Assembly: GCA_003242315.1 (NCBI GenBank)
Contig: QGUY01000212.1
Coordinates: 1-6,953, forward strand
Source of the DNA: Bacteroidota bacterium
GTDB taxonomy: Bacteria > Bacteroidota > Bacteroidia > Cytophagales > Cyclobacteriaceae
Length of the DNA stretch: 6,953 bases
Direction of reading: 5' to 3'
This document shows, piece after piece, positions 1 to 6,460 of the stretch (within the stretch, counting starts at the first letter, position 1; every line of letters starts with the position of its first letter). Both the position numbers and the translations under genes were made by a program. The notes under the pieces were generated by a model that was given only the letters and a program-made list of their open reading frames with translations, ran no database searches and was not told the DNA's origin.

Positions 1-2
1 TG

Positions 3-44
3 GAAGCTCCGATCGTAGCGCCGGTGCGTGCTATCAAGAATTAG
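3..44 (+). CDS. possible 3' end of an upstream gene (partial)
   Basis: Reading from base 3 gives a short open frame, EAPIVAPVRAIKN, that ends in TAG at 42-44, three bases before the antiporter start codon. The composition looks like an ordinary protein C-terminus and the tight spacing would fit an operon with the downstream gene. Thirteen codons are too few to identify a family or to exclude chance. The other two plus-strand frames are less attractive: one stops at base 16 and one runs into the antiporter gene and stops at 53. Confidence 0.25.
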   Translation, partial: EAPIVAPVRAIKN

Positions 45-47
45 AGA

Positions 48-1484
48 ATGACTGAGAAGAAACAGGCTACACTACTCCACGCACTTATACCCATCGTTGT
101 CCTGATCCTGCTGCTGTCGATCAACGTAACAATTTATGGCGCGGACTCTATCAGCGGGGCAAATCAGCTCGCATTGCTCCTTGGCGCCGCGGTTGCGTGT
201 CTCGTCTCGTTCCGTCTGGGATACACGTGGAAGGAGATCGAGGCTCACCTCGTCAGGAGTATCAGCTCAGCGATGTCGGCCATAATCATCTTGCTAGTCA
301 TCGGTGCTCTTACGGGAACATGGCTGCTGAGCGGTATTGTTCCGGCCATGATCTACTACGGTCTTAAGGTGCTCAATCCTACGATCTTTCTCTTCGCTGC
401 TTGTGTCGTATGTGGTATTGTCTCCATTGCCACGGGCAGTTCCTGGTCTACCATCGCTACCGTAGGTATTGCATTGCTGGGCATTGGCAAGGCACTGGAC
501 ATCTCGGAAGGTGTAATCGCGGGCGCGATCATTTCGGGTGCCTATTTTGGAGATAAAATATCGCCGCTTTCTGACACGACAAACCTGGCTCCTGCGATGG
601 CGGGTACTGACCTGTTCACGCATGTCCAGTACATGTTTTATACTACTATACCTTCGCTCACGATCTCGCTGATCATCTTTCTCATTTGGGGCTTCAGTCT
701 CGACACTTCCGGCCTGGCGAACGACCCTGGTGTGATCCTGGCGGCGATAGAAGACTCGTTCAATTTAAATCCACTTCTCTTTCTCGTACCTGTTATTGTC
801 GTGGCGATGATCCTGAAAAAGGTTCCTGCGACACCGGCGCTGCTGGTGGGCGCACTGCTCGGCGGGGTATTCGCTATCATCTTTCAGCCGGACATCGTGA
901 ACCAGGTATCGGGAATATCGACGAACTACGTGAAGTCCTCATTCGTTGCTGTAATGAACGCATTGTCTACGAGCATCAGCATCGAGACGAACAACGAGAT
1001 GATCACGGAGCTGCTCACGGCCAGGGGTATGGCCGGCATGCTCAACACGGTTTGGCTGATCATGTGCGCGATGATATTCGGTGGTGCGATGGAGTCGTCA
1101 CACTTGTTGAGAGTGATCGCCAGTCACATCATACGCTTTGCTCACTCAACGGGATCATTGGTGGCTTCCACCGCGGCGACTTGTATTTTCTTCAATTTCA
1201 CCGCATCCGATCAGTACATGGCTATCGCCGTTCCGGGCAGAATGTTTGCTGATACATACCGTCAGCGTGGACTCAAACCGGAAGTTCTCAGTCGTACCCT
1301 GGAAGATGCCGGAACCGTGACGTCGGTACTTGTACCCTGGAACACATGCGGCGCCACACAGGCAACAGTACTCGGTGTGGCGACAGCCGTATATTGGCCT
1401 TATTGCTTTTTTAACATCATCAGTCCTTTCATGACGATGTTTTTTGCATACATGAACATCAAGATTCGGAGAATTCATGAATGA
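48..1484 (+). CDS. nhaC: NhaC-family Na+/H+ antiporter
   Basis: This 478-residue inner-membrane protein is predicted to exchange cytoplasmic Na+ for external H+, serving sodium and pH homeostasis. It is hydrophobic throughout, with about a dozen likely membrane segments. The family's conserved blocks are intact: TGSSWSTIATVG at residues 129-140, GAYFGDKISPLSDTTNLAPA at 164-183 followed by MAGTDLFTH, and a C-terminal block at 382-435 with FNFTASDQY, a GLKPEVLSRTLEDAG stretch and VPWNTCGA. The length is typical for the family and there is no frameshift. The start is the first ATG of the frame and gives a short charged N-terminus before the first helix; only a weak GAGA lies upstream. Its last codons overlap the start of the exonuclease gene. 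NhaC relatives include malate/lactate antiporters (MleN/MalN type), so the exact substrate is inferred, but membership of the family is clear. Confidence 0.93.
   Translation: MTEKKQATLLHALIPIVVLILLLSINVTIYGADSISGANQLALLLGAAVACLVSFRLGYTWKEIEAHLVRSISSAMSAIIILLVIGALTGTWLLSGIVPAMIYYGLKVLNPTIFLFAACVVCGIVSIATGSSWSTIATVGIALLGIGKALDISEGVIAGAIISGAYFGDKISPLSDTTNLAPAMAGTDLFTHVQYMFYTTIPSLTISLIIFLIWGFSLDTSGLANDPGVILAAIEDSFNLNPLLFLVPVIVVAMILKKVPATPALLVGALLGGVFAIIFQPDIVNQVSGISTNYVKSSFVAVMNALSTSISIETNNEMITELLTARGMAGMLNTVWLIMCAMIFGGAMESSHLLRVIASHIIRFAHSTGSLVASTAATCIFFNFTASDQYMAIAVPGRMFADTYRQRGLKPEVLSRTLEDAGTVTSVLVPWNTCGATQATVLGVATAVYWPYCFFNIISPFMTMFFAYMNIKIRRIHE
1468..1484 (+). promoter_or_regulatory. ribosome-binding site and ATGAATGA start/stop overlap
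   Basis: A GGAGA at 1468-1472 lies 4 bases before the ATG (1477-1479) of the exonuclease gene, and the antiporter stop TGA (1482-1484) falls inside the first codons of the new gene. This is the clearest Shine-Dalgarno-like sequence in the window. The 8-base overlap suggests translational coupling of the two genes (inference) and supports 1477 as the true start. Confidence 0.5.
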
Positions 1485-2082
1485 GCAGGAGAACAGCGGA
1501 CATAACGGACCATTCACGATAACCCATGAAGAAATAGGGAATCTCCCGCTCCGGGCTTATACCGGGAAAGTGGAGCTGATCCGAAATGCGGAGGACATAC
1601 CTTCAGTGATGGCCGAGGTGCGTCGGCATGAAGTCGTCGGCTTTGACACCGAAACGCGACCCAGTTTCCGTAAGGGACAACTCTACAAAGTCTCGCTCAT
1701 GCAGCTGGCCATCCCCGACTACGTCTTCCTGATCAGATTGCAATACACCGGAATTACACCGGAACTGGTATCCTTCCTTGAATCCGGCGACATTCTCAAG
1801 ACAGGCGTCGGCATCCGCGATGACCTTCACGCGCTGAATCGCCTTAAGCCTTTCGTTCCCGCAGGCTTCGTCGATCTCGTGCCTCTCGCACGCGAAGCCG
1901 GATTGAAAGTCGAAAGCGTGAAAAAACTTGCAGGCCTTCTCCTCGGTTTCAGAATCTCAAAGAGTGCCCAAACCTCCAACTGGGAAGCACGTACGCTCAC
2001 GCCAAAGCAAATCGAATACGCGGCGACAGATGCGTGGGTGTGTTTGGAACTCTACCGGAAACTTACTGGAAGTAGGCAATAG
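1477..2082 (+). CDS. stand-alone 3'-5' exonuclease, DEDDy (RNase D/WRN exonuclease-like)
   Basis: This 201-residue protein consists essentially of one DnaQ-like 3'-5' exonuclease domain (about residues 30-197). The catalytic residues are visible: D57 and E59 in FDTETRP (Exo I), D116 in VGIRDDLHAL (Exo II), and Y181 and D185 in YAATDAW (Exo III), giving the DEDDy class with two-metal hydrolysis of nucleic-acid 3' ends. The spacing and the YAATDA motif resemble the WRN exonuclease domain and RNase D. Full-length RNase D has C-terminal HRDC domains, which are absent here, so it should not simply be called rnd. The substrate (tRNA or other RNA, or DNA) cannot be decided from sequence. It starts inside the end of the antiporter gene. 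Its final residues, SRQ, are encoded by the heptamer repeat at 2071-2092, so the original C-terminus may have been slightly different. Confidence 0.88.
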   Translation: MNEQENSGHNGPFTITHEEIGNLPLRAYTGKVELIRNAEDIPSVMAEVRRHEVVGFDTETRPSFRKGQLYKVSLMQLAIPDYVFLIRLQYTGITPELVSFLESGDILKTGVGIRDDLHALNRLKPFVPAGFVDLVPLAREAGLKVESVKKLAGLLLGFRISKSAQTSNWEARTLTPKQIEYAATDAWVCLELYRKLTGSRQ

Positions 2083-2116
2083 GCAATGAGCACTACCGCC
2101 TATTGCCCATTGCCAA
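2071..2116. repeat. heptamer repeat, inverted copy, at convergent gene ends
   Basis: Three heptamers of the form RTAGGCA run from 2072 to 2092 (GTAGGCA, ATAGGCA and degenerate ATGAGCA). A related set runs on the opposite strand at about 2096-2116. The two arms contain a perfect 10-bp inverted repeat, GGCAATAGGC at 2075-2084 and GCCTATTGCC at 2098-2107, with a 13-base loop. The stop codons of both convergent genes (2080-2082 and 2093-2095) lie in this structure. It could act as a bidirectional terminator or mRNA 3'-end stabiliser, but there is no T-tract, so that role is inferred. A second copy lies at 5247-5270. Confidence 0.75.
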
Positions 2117-3025
2117 CTGTCGACCCACAAGCCACGCCCTGCATGCCTCCGGCCACAGCGATTCACTTGAACCATTCGGAGCAAGCCCATATCCATGTCC
2201 TCCGCTCTCGTAGATGTGGAGCTCTCCTGGAACTCCCGCGCGGGTAAGGGCCTGGTAGTACAAAATGCTGTTGGCAACGGGAACCGCGGTATCGTCGGCG
2301 GAATGCACCAGGAAGGCTGGTGGAGATGATGCATCCACACGCAATTCGTTCGAAAATTTGTCTTTCATCTCCTGCGACGCATTCTGGCCAAGAAGATTTC
2401 GTTGCGAACCTTCGTGAGTGATACCGTCCTGCATGGAGAGCACTCCATAAATAAGGATGGAAAAATCGGGTCGTGCGCTGACATCGTCTTTAGGTGTATA
2501 CACCTTCTCACGATAAAGCGTTGATGCTGTTCCTGCCAGGTGACCTCCCGCGGAGAAGCCCATGACACCAATCTTGTTGGGACTCAAGCTCCACTGGGCA
2601 GCATTGCGTCGGACAGTGCGTATCGCCTCTTGCACATCCTGCAATGGACCGATGGACTTATCGTTCATGATCTCATCAGAGGGAAGGCGATATTTAAGAA
2701 TAATGCCTGCAATGCCCATGCTGTTTAGCCACTTCGCGATGTCGTATCCTTCGTGGTCGATAGCGAGCACACCATATCCTCCACCGGGACAGATCACTAC
2801 GGCCGCTCCTGTTGCTGTTTCTTTAGGGGCGAAGTACACAAGTAGCTCGGGGTCGGTAACCCGTGATACGCGTGGTTTGTTTTGATCGGTAAACTGGGTT
2901 ACCTCACTATAGTTCGGACTTTTTTTGCTACCAGGAATTCCCTCCGGCCACAGTTTCAATGTAAGGTCCTGCCCGTGCACGATGTTTGTCATAAGGACGA
3001 TAAGTAGAAGATAAATTGCTTTCAT
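2093..3025 (-). CDS. exported alpha/beta-hydrolase (esterase-like)
   Basis: This 310-residue protein carries a signal peptide (residues 1-19, a hydrophobic run ending in HGQ), so it is probably periplasmic or outer-envelope. The body is an alpha/beta-hydrolase fold. An oxyanion-hole type CPGGGY is at 79-84, the nucleophile elbow GFSAGG at 156-161 holds S158, an acidic site in HSADDTAVP is at 241-249 (D244 or D245), and the catalytic histidine is in GGHGYG (H277). This arrangement is typical of Bacteroidetes esterases and acetyl-xylan-esterase-like proteins with a WPEGIPG-type N-terminus (residues 26-32). Hydrolysis of an ester on a carbohydrate or small molecule is likely, but the substrate is unknown and no carbohydrate-use locus surrounds it. 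The start lies 10 bases after the stop of the YigZ-family gene with no clear Shine-Dalgarno, so the two may share a transcript. The last seven residues, LAMGNRR, are encoded by the heptamer repeat and are probably not ancestral. Confidence 0.88.
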   Translation of the reverse strand: MKAIYLLLIVLMTNIVHGQDLTLKLWPEGIPGSKKSPNYSEVTQFTDQNKPRVSRVTDPELLVYFAPKETATGAAVVICPGGGYGVLAIDHEGYDIAKWLNSMGIAGIILKYRLPSDEIMNDKSIGPLQDVQEAIRTVRRNAAQWSLSPNKIGVMGFSAGGHLAGTASTLYREKVYTPKDDVSARPDFSILIYGVLSMQDGITHEGSQRNLLGQNASQEMKDKFSNELRVDASSPPAFLVHSADDTAVPVANSILYYQALTRAGVPGELHIYESGGHGYGLAPNGSSESLWPEACRAWLVGRQLAMGNRR

Positions 3026-3035
3026 AGTGTTGGCT

Positions 3036-3662
3036 TCAGTTCTTGCCTTCGTCGACCGGCCAGACCTTTACGTCGACTTTGATGGCTTGAAGAAGATCGA
3101 TCTTTTTGAGAAAGGCATCCTTTGCTTTCAGGCCGATGCGTACCCTGATCCGACAATTCTCTTCGAACTGTTGTTCGAGGATCTGCAGGTCAAAAGCTTT
3201 CACCAGTTTCATGACATCGGCAGTGGCGAGATAAGGAAATTCCAGAATGTATTCACCAGTTACCTCGCGTTCCACGATGGGAGCATTTTCGAGTGCGTCG
3301 CGTGCGGCTGCCTTGTACGCCGCTGCCAGGTTGCCGGCTCCCAGTTTTGTGCCACCGAAATAGCGCACGACCACCATGAGTACATTGGTGAGGTTGTACT
3401 GGCGGAGTTGGCCAAGGATTGGATCGCCCGCGGTATGTGGCGGTTCTCCATCGTCAAAGGCGCGAAATCGCTCGCGCGAGGGGCCGAGCACCCAGGCGAA
3501 ACAATGATGCCGCGCGTCATGAAATTTCTTCTTCAGCGTTTCGATATGAGCGCGGATTTCCTCCTCACTGTCTACAGGATAACCAAAAGCGAGGAATTTG
3601 CTGCCTTTTTCCTTGTAGATACCTTCCGTGGCCCGCTGCAGCGTCAGGTATGAAAACGCCAT
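3036..3662 (-). CDS. yigZ: YigZ/IMPACT family protein (UPF0029 plus DUF1949-like)
   Basis: This 208-residue protein matches the bacterial YigZ (IMPACT-related) family in length and motif order. The N-terminal domain has KEKGSKFLAF at about 17-26, DARHHCFAWV at 49-58, a DDGEP loop at 70-74, and VVVRYFGGTKLGAGNLA at 97-113. The C-terminal part (about 135-208) fits the ferredoxin-like DUF1949 domain. The family is related to eukaryotic IMPACT, a regulator of the GCN2 kinase, and bacterial members are thought to bind nucleic acid or act around translation; the biochemical role is not settled. The usual GEP(S/A)GTAGKP loop is here GEPPHTAGDP (72-81). The ATG at 3660-3662 is the natural start because the family homology begins within about 15 residues. 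It is first in a probable two-gene unit with the esterase and diverges from the GIN-domain gene. Confidence 0.9.
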   Translation of the reverse strand: MAFSYLTLQRATEGIYKEKGSKFLAFGYPVDSEEEIRAHIETLKKKFHDARHHCFAWVLGPSRERFRAFDDGEPPHTAGDPILGQLRQYNLTNVLMVVVRYFGGTKLGAGNLAAAYKAAARDALENAPIVEREVTGEYILEFPYLATADVMKLVKAFDLQILEQQFEENCRIRVRIGLKAKDAFLKKIDLLQAIKVDVKVWPVDEGKN

Positions 3663-3764
3663 GGGTCAGGAAATTTTTTGCCCTAAAGAACGCGAACCCG
3701 CCGGTTCGATGCAACCTTTGTATGGCAAACCTTGTCGTTGCGGTAGCATTTAACTTTACAGCAA
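3663..3764. promoter_or_regulatory. divergent intergenic region with a possible promoter and small palindrome
   Basis: This 102-base gap separates two divergently read genes and so must hold promoters for both. For the rightward gene, TAACTTTA at 3751-3758 resembles the Bacteroidetes -7 element TAnnTTTG with one mismatch. It sits only six bases before the ATG, which would imply a very short or absent leader, and no TTTG lies at the right distance upstream, so the match is weak. CGAACC at 3693-3698 and GGTTCG at 3703-3708 form a perfect 6-bp inverted repeat with a 4-base loop, a possible operator or leader hairpin for the leftward gene. No convincing leftward promoter was recognised. Confidence 0.35.
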
Positions 3765-4574
3765 ATGAAAAAACTCATTCCCATACTGTTGATGGCCATA
3801 TTGGCTGTTCCAGGCATTAGCATTGCGCAAAAGAAAGAAACGCGAAATGTCTCCGGGTTTACGAGTCTCAATTTTGGAGTACCCGGAACCGTCACAGTAA
3901 AACAGGGCAGCACAGAAAGTGTAGTGCTGGAGGGCGACCCGGAAGTCCTGGCCCATGTAAAAACGGAAATTCGGGGTGGAAGGCTGAACATTATTCCTGA
4001 AGACAACTGGAGGTCCTGGAATTCCCGAAAGGTTACCGCCCAGGTGACGATGAAGTCAATAGAGGGGCTTGGCGTCAGCGGCTCAGGCAGCATGAAATCC
4101 GAGGGCACGCTCCGTGCGGATGATGTCGAGCTGTGGGTGAGCGGATCCGGATCAATGGACGTTAATATTGAGGCGTCGGGAGAAATGGAAGCGCGGGTGT
4201 CGGGATCCGGAAGGATGAACCTGAAGGGCACGTGCGCCGAACTTGAGAGTAGCTGCAGCGGATCCGGAGATATGAACCTTGCACTCGGTACCATGAAGGA
4301 GGCCGAACTGACAATTTCGGGATCAGGAAGTGTAAAGGTTAGCGGATCAACGGATGTTGCGGAACTCACTTTAAGCGGATCCGGAAGACTCAACGGAAGC
4401 AACTTTAACACCCGCGTTTCCAAGATTCGGATCACAGGCTCCGGCGATGTGGAGATCGCTGCCAGCGAGGAAATCGACGCCCATATCACCGGAAGCGGTT
4501 CTGTGTCTTACAAAGGCAATCCCTCTAAAGTCAACTCCGTATCAACGGGAAGCGGGAAGGTGAGAAAACTGTAA
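3765..4574 (+). CDS. exported head-GIN-domain (DUF2807) repeat protein
   Basis: This 269-residue protein has a clear signal peptide (KK, then a hydrophobic run, ending at about IAQ, residue 22), so it is exported to the periplasm or surface. An N-terminal segment (about 23-100) with FTSLNFGVPGTVTVKQG and a DP..L motif matches the start of the putative auto-transporter adhesin head GIN domain (DUF2807), common in Bacteroidetes. From residue 105 the chain is a repeat of short beta strands and S/TGSG turns at 105, 126, 146, 165, 185, 204, 224, 242 and 261, spaced 18-21 residues apart. This predicts a right-handed beta-solenoid. No sorting-signal domain or lipobox is seen; the chain ends in the basic KVRKL. 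The molecular function is unknown and the adhesin label is only a family name. An A-rich stretch (ACAGCAA) precedes the ATG, as often in this phylum. The MgtC-family gene follows after 35 bases. Confidence 0.88.
   Translation: MKKLIPILLMAILAVPGISIAQKKETRNVSGFTSLNFGVPGTVTVKQGSTESVVLEGDPEVLAHVKTEIRGGRLNIIPEDNWRSWNSRKVTAQVTMKSIEGLGVSGSGSMKSEGTLRADDVELWVSGSGSMDVNIEASGEMEARVSGSGRMNLKGTCAELESSCSGSGDMNLALGTMKEAELTISGSGSVKVSGSTDVAELTLSGSGRLNGSNFNTRVSKIRITGSGDVEIAASEEIDAHITGSGSVSYKGNPSKVNSVSTGSGKVRKL
4077..4556 (+). repeat. coding repeat: nine S/TGSG turns with about 60-base period
   Basis: Within the GIN-domain gene the turn motif S/TGSG recurs nine times at about 54-63-base intervals. At DNA level the octamer GGATCCGG is conserved in four of them (4143-4150, 4203-4210, 4260-4267, 4377-4384), and another reads GGATCAGG (from 4320). 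The intervening strands diverge, so duplication was old or the turns are under strong selection. Confidence 0.8.
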
Positions 4575-4590
4575 AGGATTCTTCCTAATT

Positions 4591-4614
4591 TCCATGCAAA
4601 CATTGCTGCATGGA
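4591..4614 (+). promoter_or_regulatory. 8-bp inverted repeat enclosing the MgtC-family start codon
   Basis: TCCATGCA (4591-4598) and TGCATGGA (4607-4614) are perfect reverse complements around an 8-base loop. The start ATG (4610-4612) lies in the right arm, so in mRNA it would be base-paired. The left arm also contains an out-of-frame ATG (4594). This could limit initiation or form a dyad binding site. A repeat of this size can also arise by chance, so function is only inferred. Confidence 0.35.
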
Positions 4615-5248
4615 CATAGAAGTAGACTACGAATTCGGGTTGCGAATCCTGATTTCGCTTGCTGTTGGCAGTGCCATTGGATTCGAACGCGAGTATAGCA
4701 GTAAGGCCGCGGGGCTCAGGACGATGATCATGATCTGCCTGGGCTCCACGATCCTTACCCTGATTTCGCTCGTGTTAGAGGAAAACTCCAAGGATCGCAT
4801 CGCCTCATCCATCGTCACGGGCGTTGGTTTCCTCGGCGCAGGTGTGATCTTCAAGGACGGCCTCACAGTTAAAGGCCTGACAACTGCGTCCACCATCTGG
4901 ATATCTGCAGCGTTAGGGATGGCAATCGGTGCGGGTCAATACTTTGTCGCCCTCAGCGGTTCCATTGCTGTGATTATCGTCCTCGCCGTTCTGGACAGAG
5001 CACAACAACTCATCGAAAGACTTCACCAGGTACGGTCCTACACGATAGCCACAAGCAATTACTTCGAATTCATCCCTCGCTTTGAAAAGGAACTGCAATC
5101 GCGGAAGATTGCGTACCGCATTAAGCGCGATATGAAAGAAGTCGATTCTTTCGTCGTCGCCTATGACTGTTCCGGACCTGAAAAGAAACTCGATGAATTG
5201 AATGCCTATTTGAAAGAGGAACCGGATGTGTTGTGGTATCAATACTAG
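4610..5248 (+). CDS. MgtC/SapB family membrane protein
   Basis: This 212-residue protein has an N-terminal membrane domain of about four to five helices (residues 10-130) and a soluble, ACT-like C-terminal domain (about 143-212). Signature motifs are intact: GSAIGFEREYSSKAAGLRT (20-38), SSIVTGVGFLGAGVIFKDG (66-84) and VKGLTTASTIWISAALGMAIG (87-107). Family members include Salmonella MgtC, which supports growth in low magnesium and inside macrophages and acts on the F-type ATP synthase. Most homologues in environmental bacteria are of unknown function, so magnesium or membrane-potential homeostasis is only suggested and no mgtC symbol is assigned. The start at 4610 places the first helix correctly; the ATG at 4594 is out of frame. 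It follows the GIN-domain gene by 35 bases and converges with the MFS transporter gene across a heptamer repeat. Confidence 0.9.
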   Translation: MDIEVDYEFGLRILISLAVGSAIGFEREYSSKAAGLRTMIMICLGSTILTLISLVLEENSKDRIASSIVTGVGFLGAGVIFKDGLTVKGLTTASTIWISAALGMAIGAGQYFVALSGSIAVIIVLAVLDRAQQLIERLHQVRSYTIATSNYFEFIPRFEKELQSRKIAYRIKRDMKEVDSFVVAYDCSGPEKKLDELNAYLKEEPDVLWYQY

Positions 5249-5270
5249 TAGGCAATAGGCAGTAGGCACT
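5247..5270. repeat. heptamer repeat, second copy, at convergent gene ends
   Basis: Three tandem heptamers GTAGGCA (5248-5254), ATAGGCA (5255-5261) and GTAGGCA (5262-5268) begin in the MgtC-family stop codon and end just before the MFS stop. Over 24 bases they match 2071-2094 at 21 positions. Unlike the first copy there is no opposing arm, so no hairpin forms. Position, spacing and sequence show that both belong to one interspersed family. Confidence 0.75.
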
Positions 5271-5272
5271 CA

Positions 5273-6445
5273 TTATCTTTTCGTCCTGGCCACAAACAAC
5301 AATACCAGCGCGATAGCGCTTAACGCGACGCACGCGAGGAAGGGTGAGCCGAAGTCGTTTGGCGCTGTGTTGAGCAGCAACCCGGAAACGAACGCCCCGA
5401 TGCCAATACCTCCTTCCATGAAGATATACAGGCTCGCCACGCCCCTCCCCTTGTGTCGCTCGTCACTGAGGTCAGTGGCCCATGCGAGCAAGGTAGGCGA
5501 CGTCATCCCATGGGCGACACCATAAAGACTCATGCCAACAATCAGGTCGAGCCGTGTTTGACCCTGGCTGATGATATACATCGCGATAATGATCAGCGAC
5601 ACAGACACGATCAGTACCTTTCGTCGCCCGTAGCGGTCGGATGCACGTCCAGCCAATAACCTTACGAACAACGATGAAACGGTGAAGTAAGTAAACAGCA
5701 ATCCCTTGTTGCGAATTCCGACATCATTTCCAAAATCAGGGATAAGGGTGAGCATTGTGCCGTAAGCATACACCGACAGACCCATAACCACACAGGGTAA
5801 CCATACTCTCTTTTCAAAAAGATCGCTGCGACCTACACGAAAAAGCTCCGGTGAAAATTTCGACCGCATATTCAACGTCTCCTTCACACCGCTAAGCACG
5901 GCCAAAGACGCAAGCGCCATTGCTGAAGAGCAATAGAATAAGAAAGGAATCGAGAACCTATTGGCGATCAACCCTCCAATAGCGGGGCCCGCCGCCATCC
6001 CGACCGTACCCGCGGTACCCAACAGGCCCATAGCCTCACCGCGACGTTCAGCCGGAATGATATCAGAAAGATATGCTGCCTGACCGGTAGGCGTAAAGCC
6101 TGTTGAAAAACCGTGGACCAATCGAAGAAAGAGAAAAGCCCACACTGTTGTAAACAGGGGATACAGAATGCCCACGACCAGACACACTGCCGATCCCGCC
6201 ATCATCACGGGAACACGACCAAGCTTATCGGCCATCTTTCCGCTGAAGGGTCTTGAAAAGAGCGCAGTTAATGCAAAGAGGGAAATGATGAGTCCCTTAT
6301 ACTCGGCGCCACCCAGTGAGGTAAGATACTCTGGAAGCTCCGGGATGATCATGTTAAAGCTCGCAAAGAAGAAGAACGAGCTTGTACAGATAAGCCAAAA
6401 TTGCCGGGAGTACACCTTTCTGGTCCGGCCCGCTGATGCGTTCAT
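5273..6445 (-). CDS. major facilitator superfamily (MFS) transporter
   Basis: This 390-residue protein has twelve predicted membrane helices in two halves. MFS motif A appears in the loop after helix 2, GKMADKLGRVPVMM (69-82), and in degenerate form after helix 8, GRASDRYGRRKVLI (266-279), as expected for the internal duplication. A motif C-like antiporter signature, GTAGTVGMAAGPAIGGL (143-159), lies in helix 5 and points to a drug- or metabolite-efflux type H+ antiporter rather than an importer. The substrate is unknown. The length is normal and no frameshift is seen. The ATG at 6443-6445 gives a short basic N-terminus before helix 1. It begins 15 bases after the prfB stop, so the two are probably cotranscribed, with the transporter read from the prfB promoter beyond the window edge. 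Confidence 0.9.
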   Translation of the reverse strand: MNASAGRTRKVYSRQFWLICTSSFFFFASFNMIIPELPEYLTSLGGAEYKGLIISLFALTALFSRPFSGKMADKLGRVPVMMAGSAVCLVVGILYPLFTTVWAFLFLRLVHGFSTGFTPTGQAAYLSDIIPAERRGEAMGLLGTAGTVGMAAGPAIGGLIANRFSIPFLFYCSSAMALASLAVLSGVKETLNMRSKFSPELFRVGRSDLFEKRVWLPCVVMGLSVYAYGTMLTLIPDFGNDVGIRNKGLLFTYFTVSSLFVRLLAGRASDRYGRRKVLIVSVSLIIIAMYIISQGQTRLDLIVGMSLYGVAHGMTSPTLLAWATDLSDERHKGRGVASLYIFMEGGIGIGAFVSGLLLNTAPNDFGSPFLACVALSAIALVLLFVARTKR

Positions 6446-6460
6446 AATGTTACACGGGGC

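Noticed and set aside
686..1252. Plus-strand 188-codon frame inside the antiporter gene
   Set aside because: Arg/Gly/His-rich translation typical of an off-frame read; the antiporter frame is unbroken with conserved motifs across this whole interval.
3027..3653. Plus-strand 208-codon open frame opposite the YigZ-family gene
   Set aside because: The minus-strand frame carries all YigZ family motifs in order; the plus-strand frame has no recognisable domain.
3693..3725. GGTTCGATGC resembling a tRNA T-loop
   Set aside because: The flanking bases do not form a 5-bp T-stem, and no acceptor, D or anticodon arm is present nearby.
3683..4489. Long minus-strand open frame (268 codons) with repeated PDPL-like motifs, opposite the GIN-domain gene
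   Set aside because: Its repeats are the reverse complement of the GGATCCGG turn codons. The plus-strand protein has a signal peptide and family homology, so the antisense frame is a shadow.
5247..5270. Possible rho-independent terminator between the MgtC-family and MFS genes
   Set aside because: The sequence is a direct tandem repeat with no complementary arm and no T-tract, so no stable hairpin is expected.
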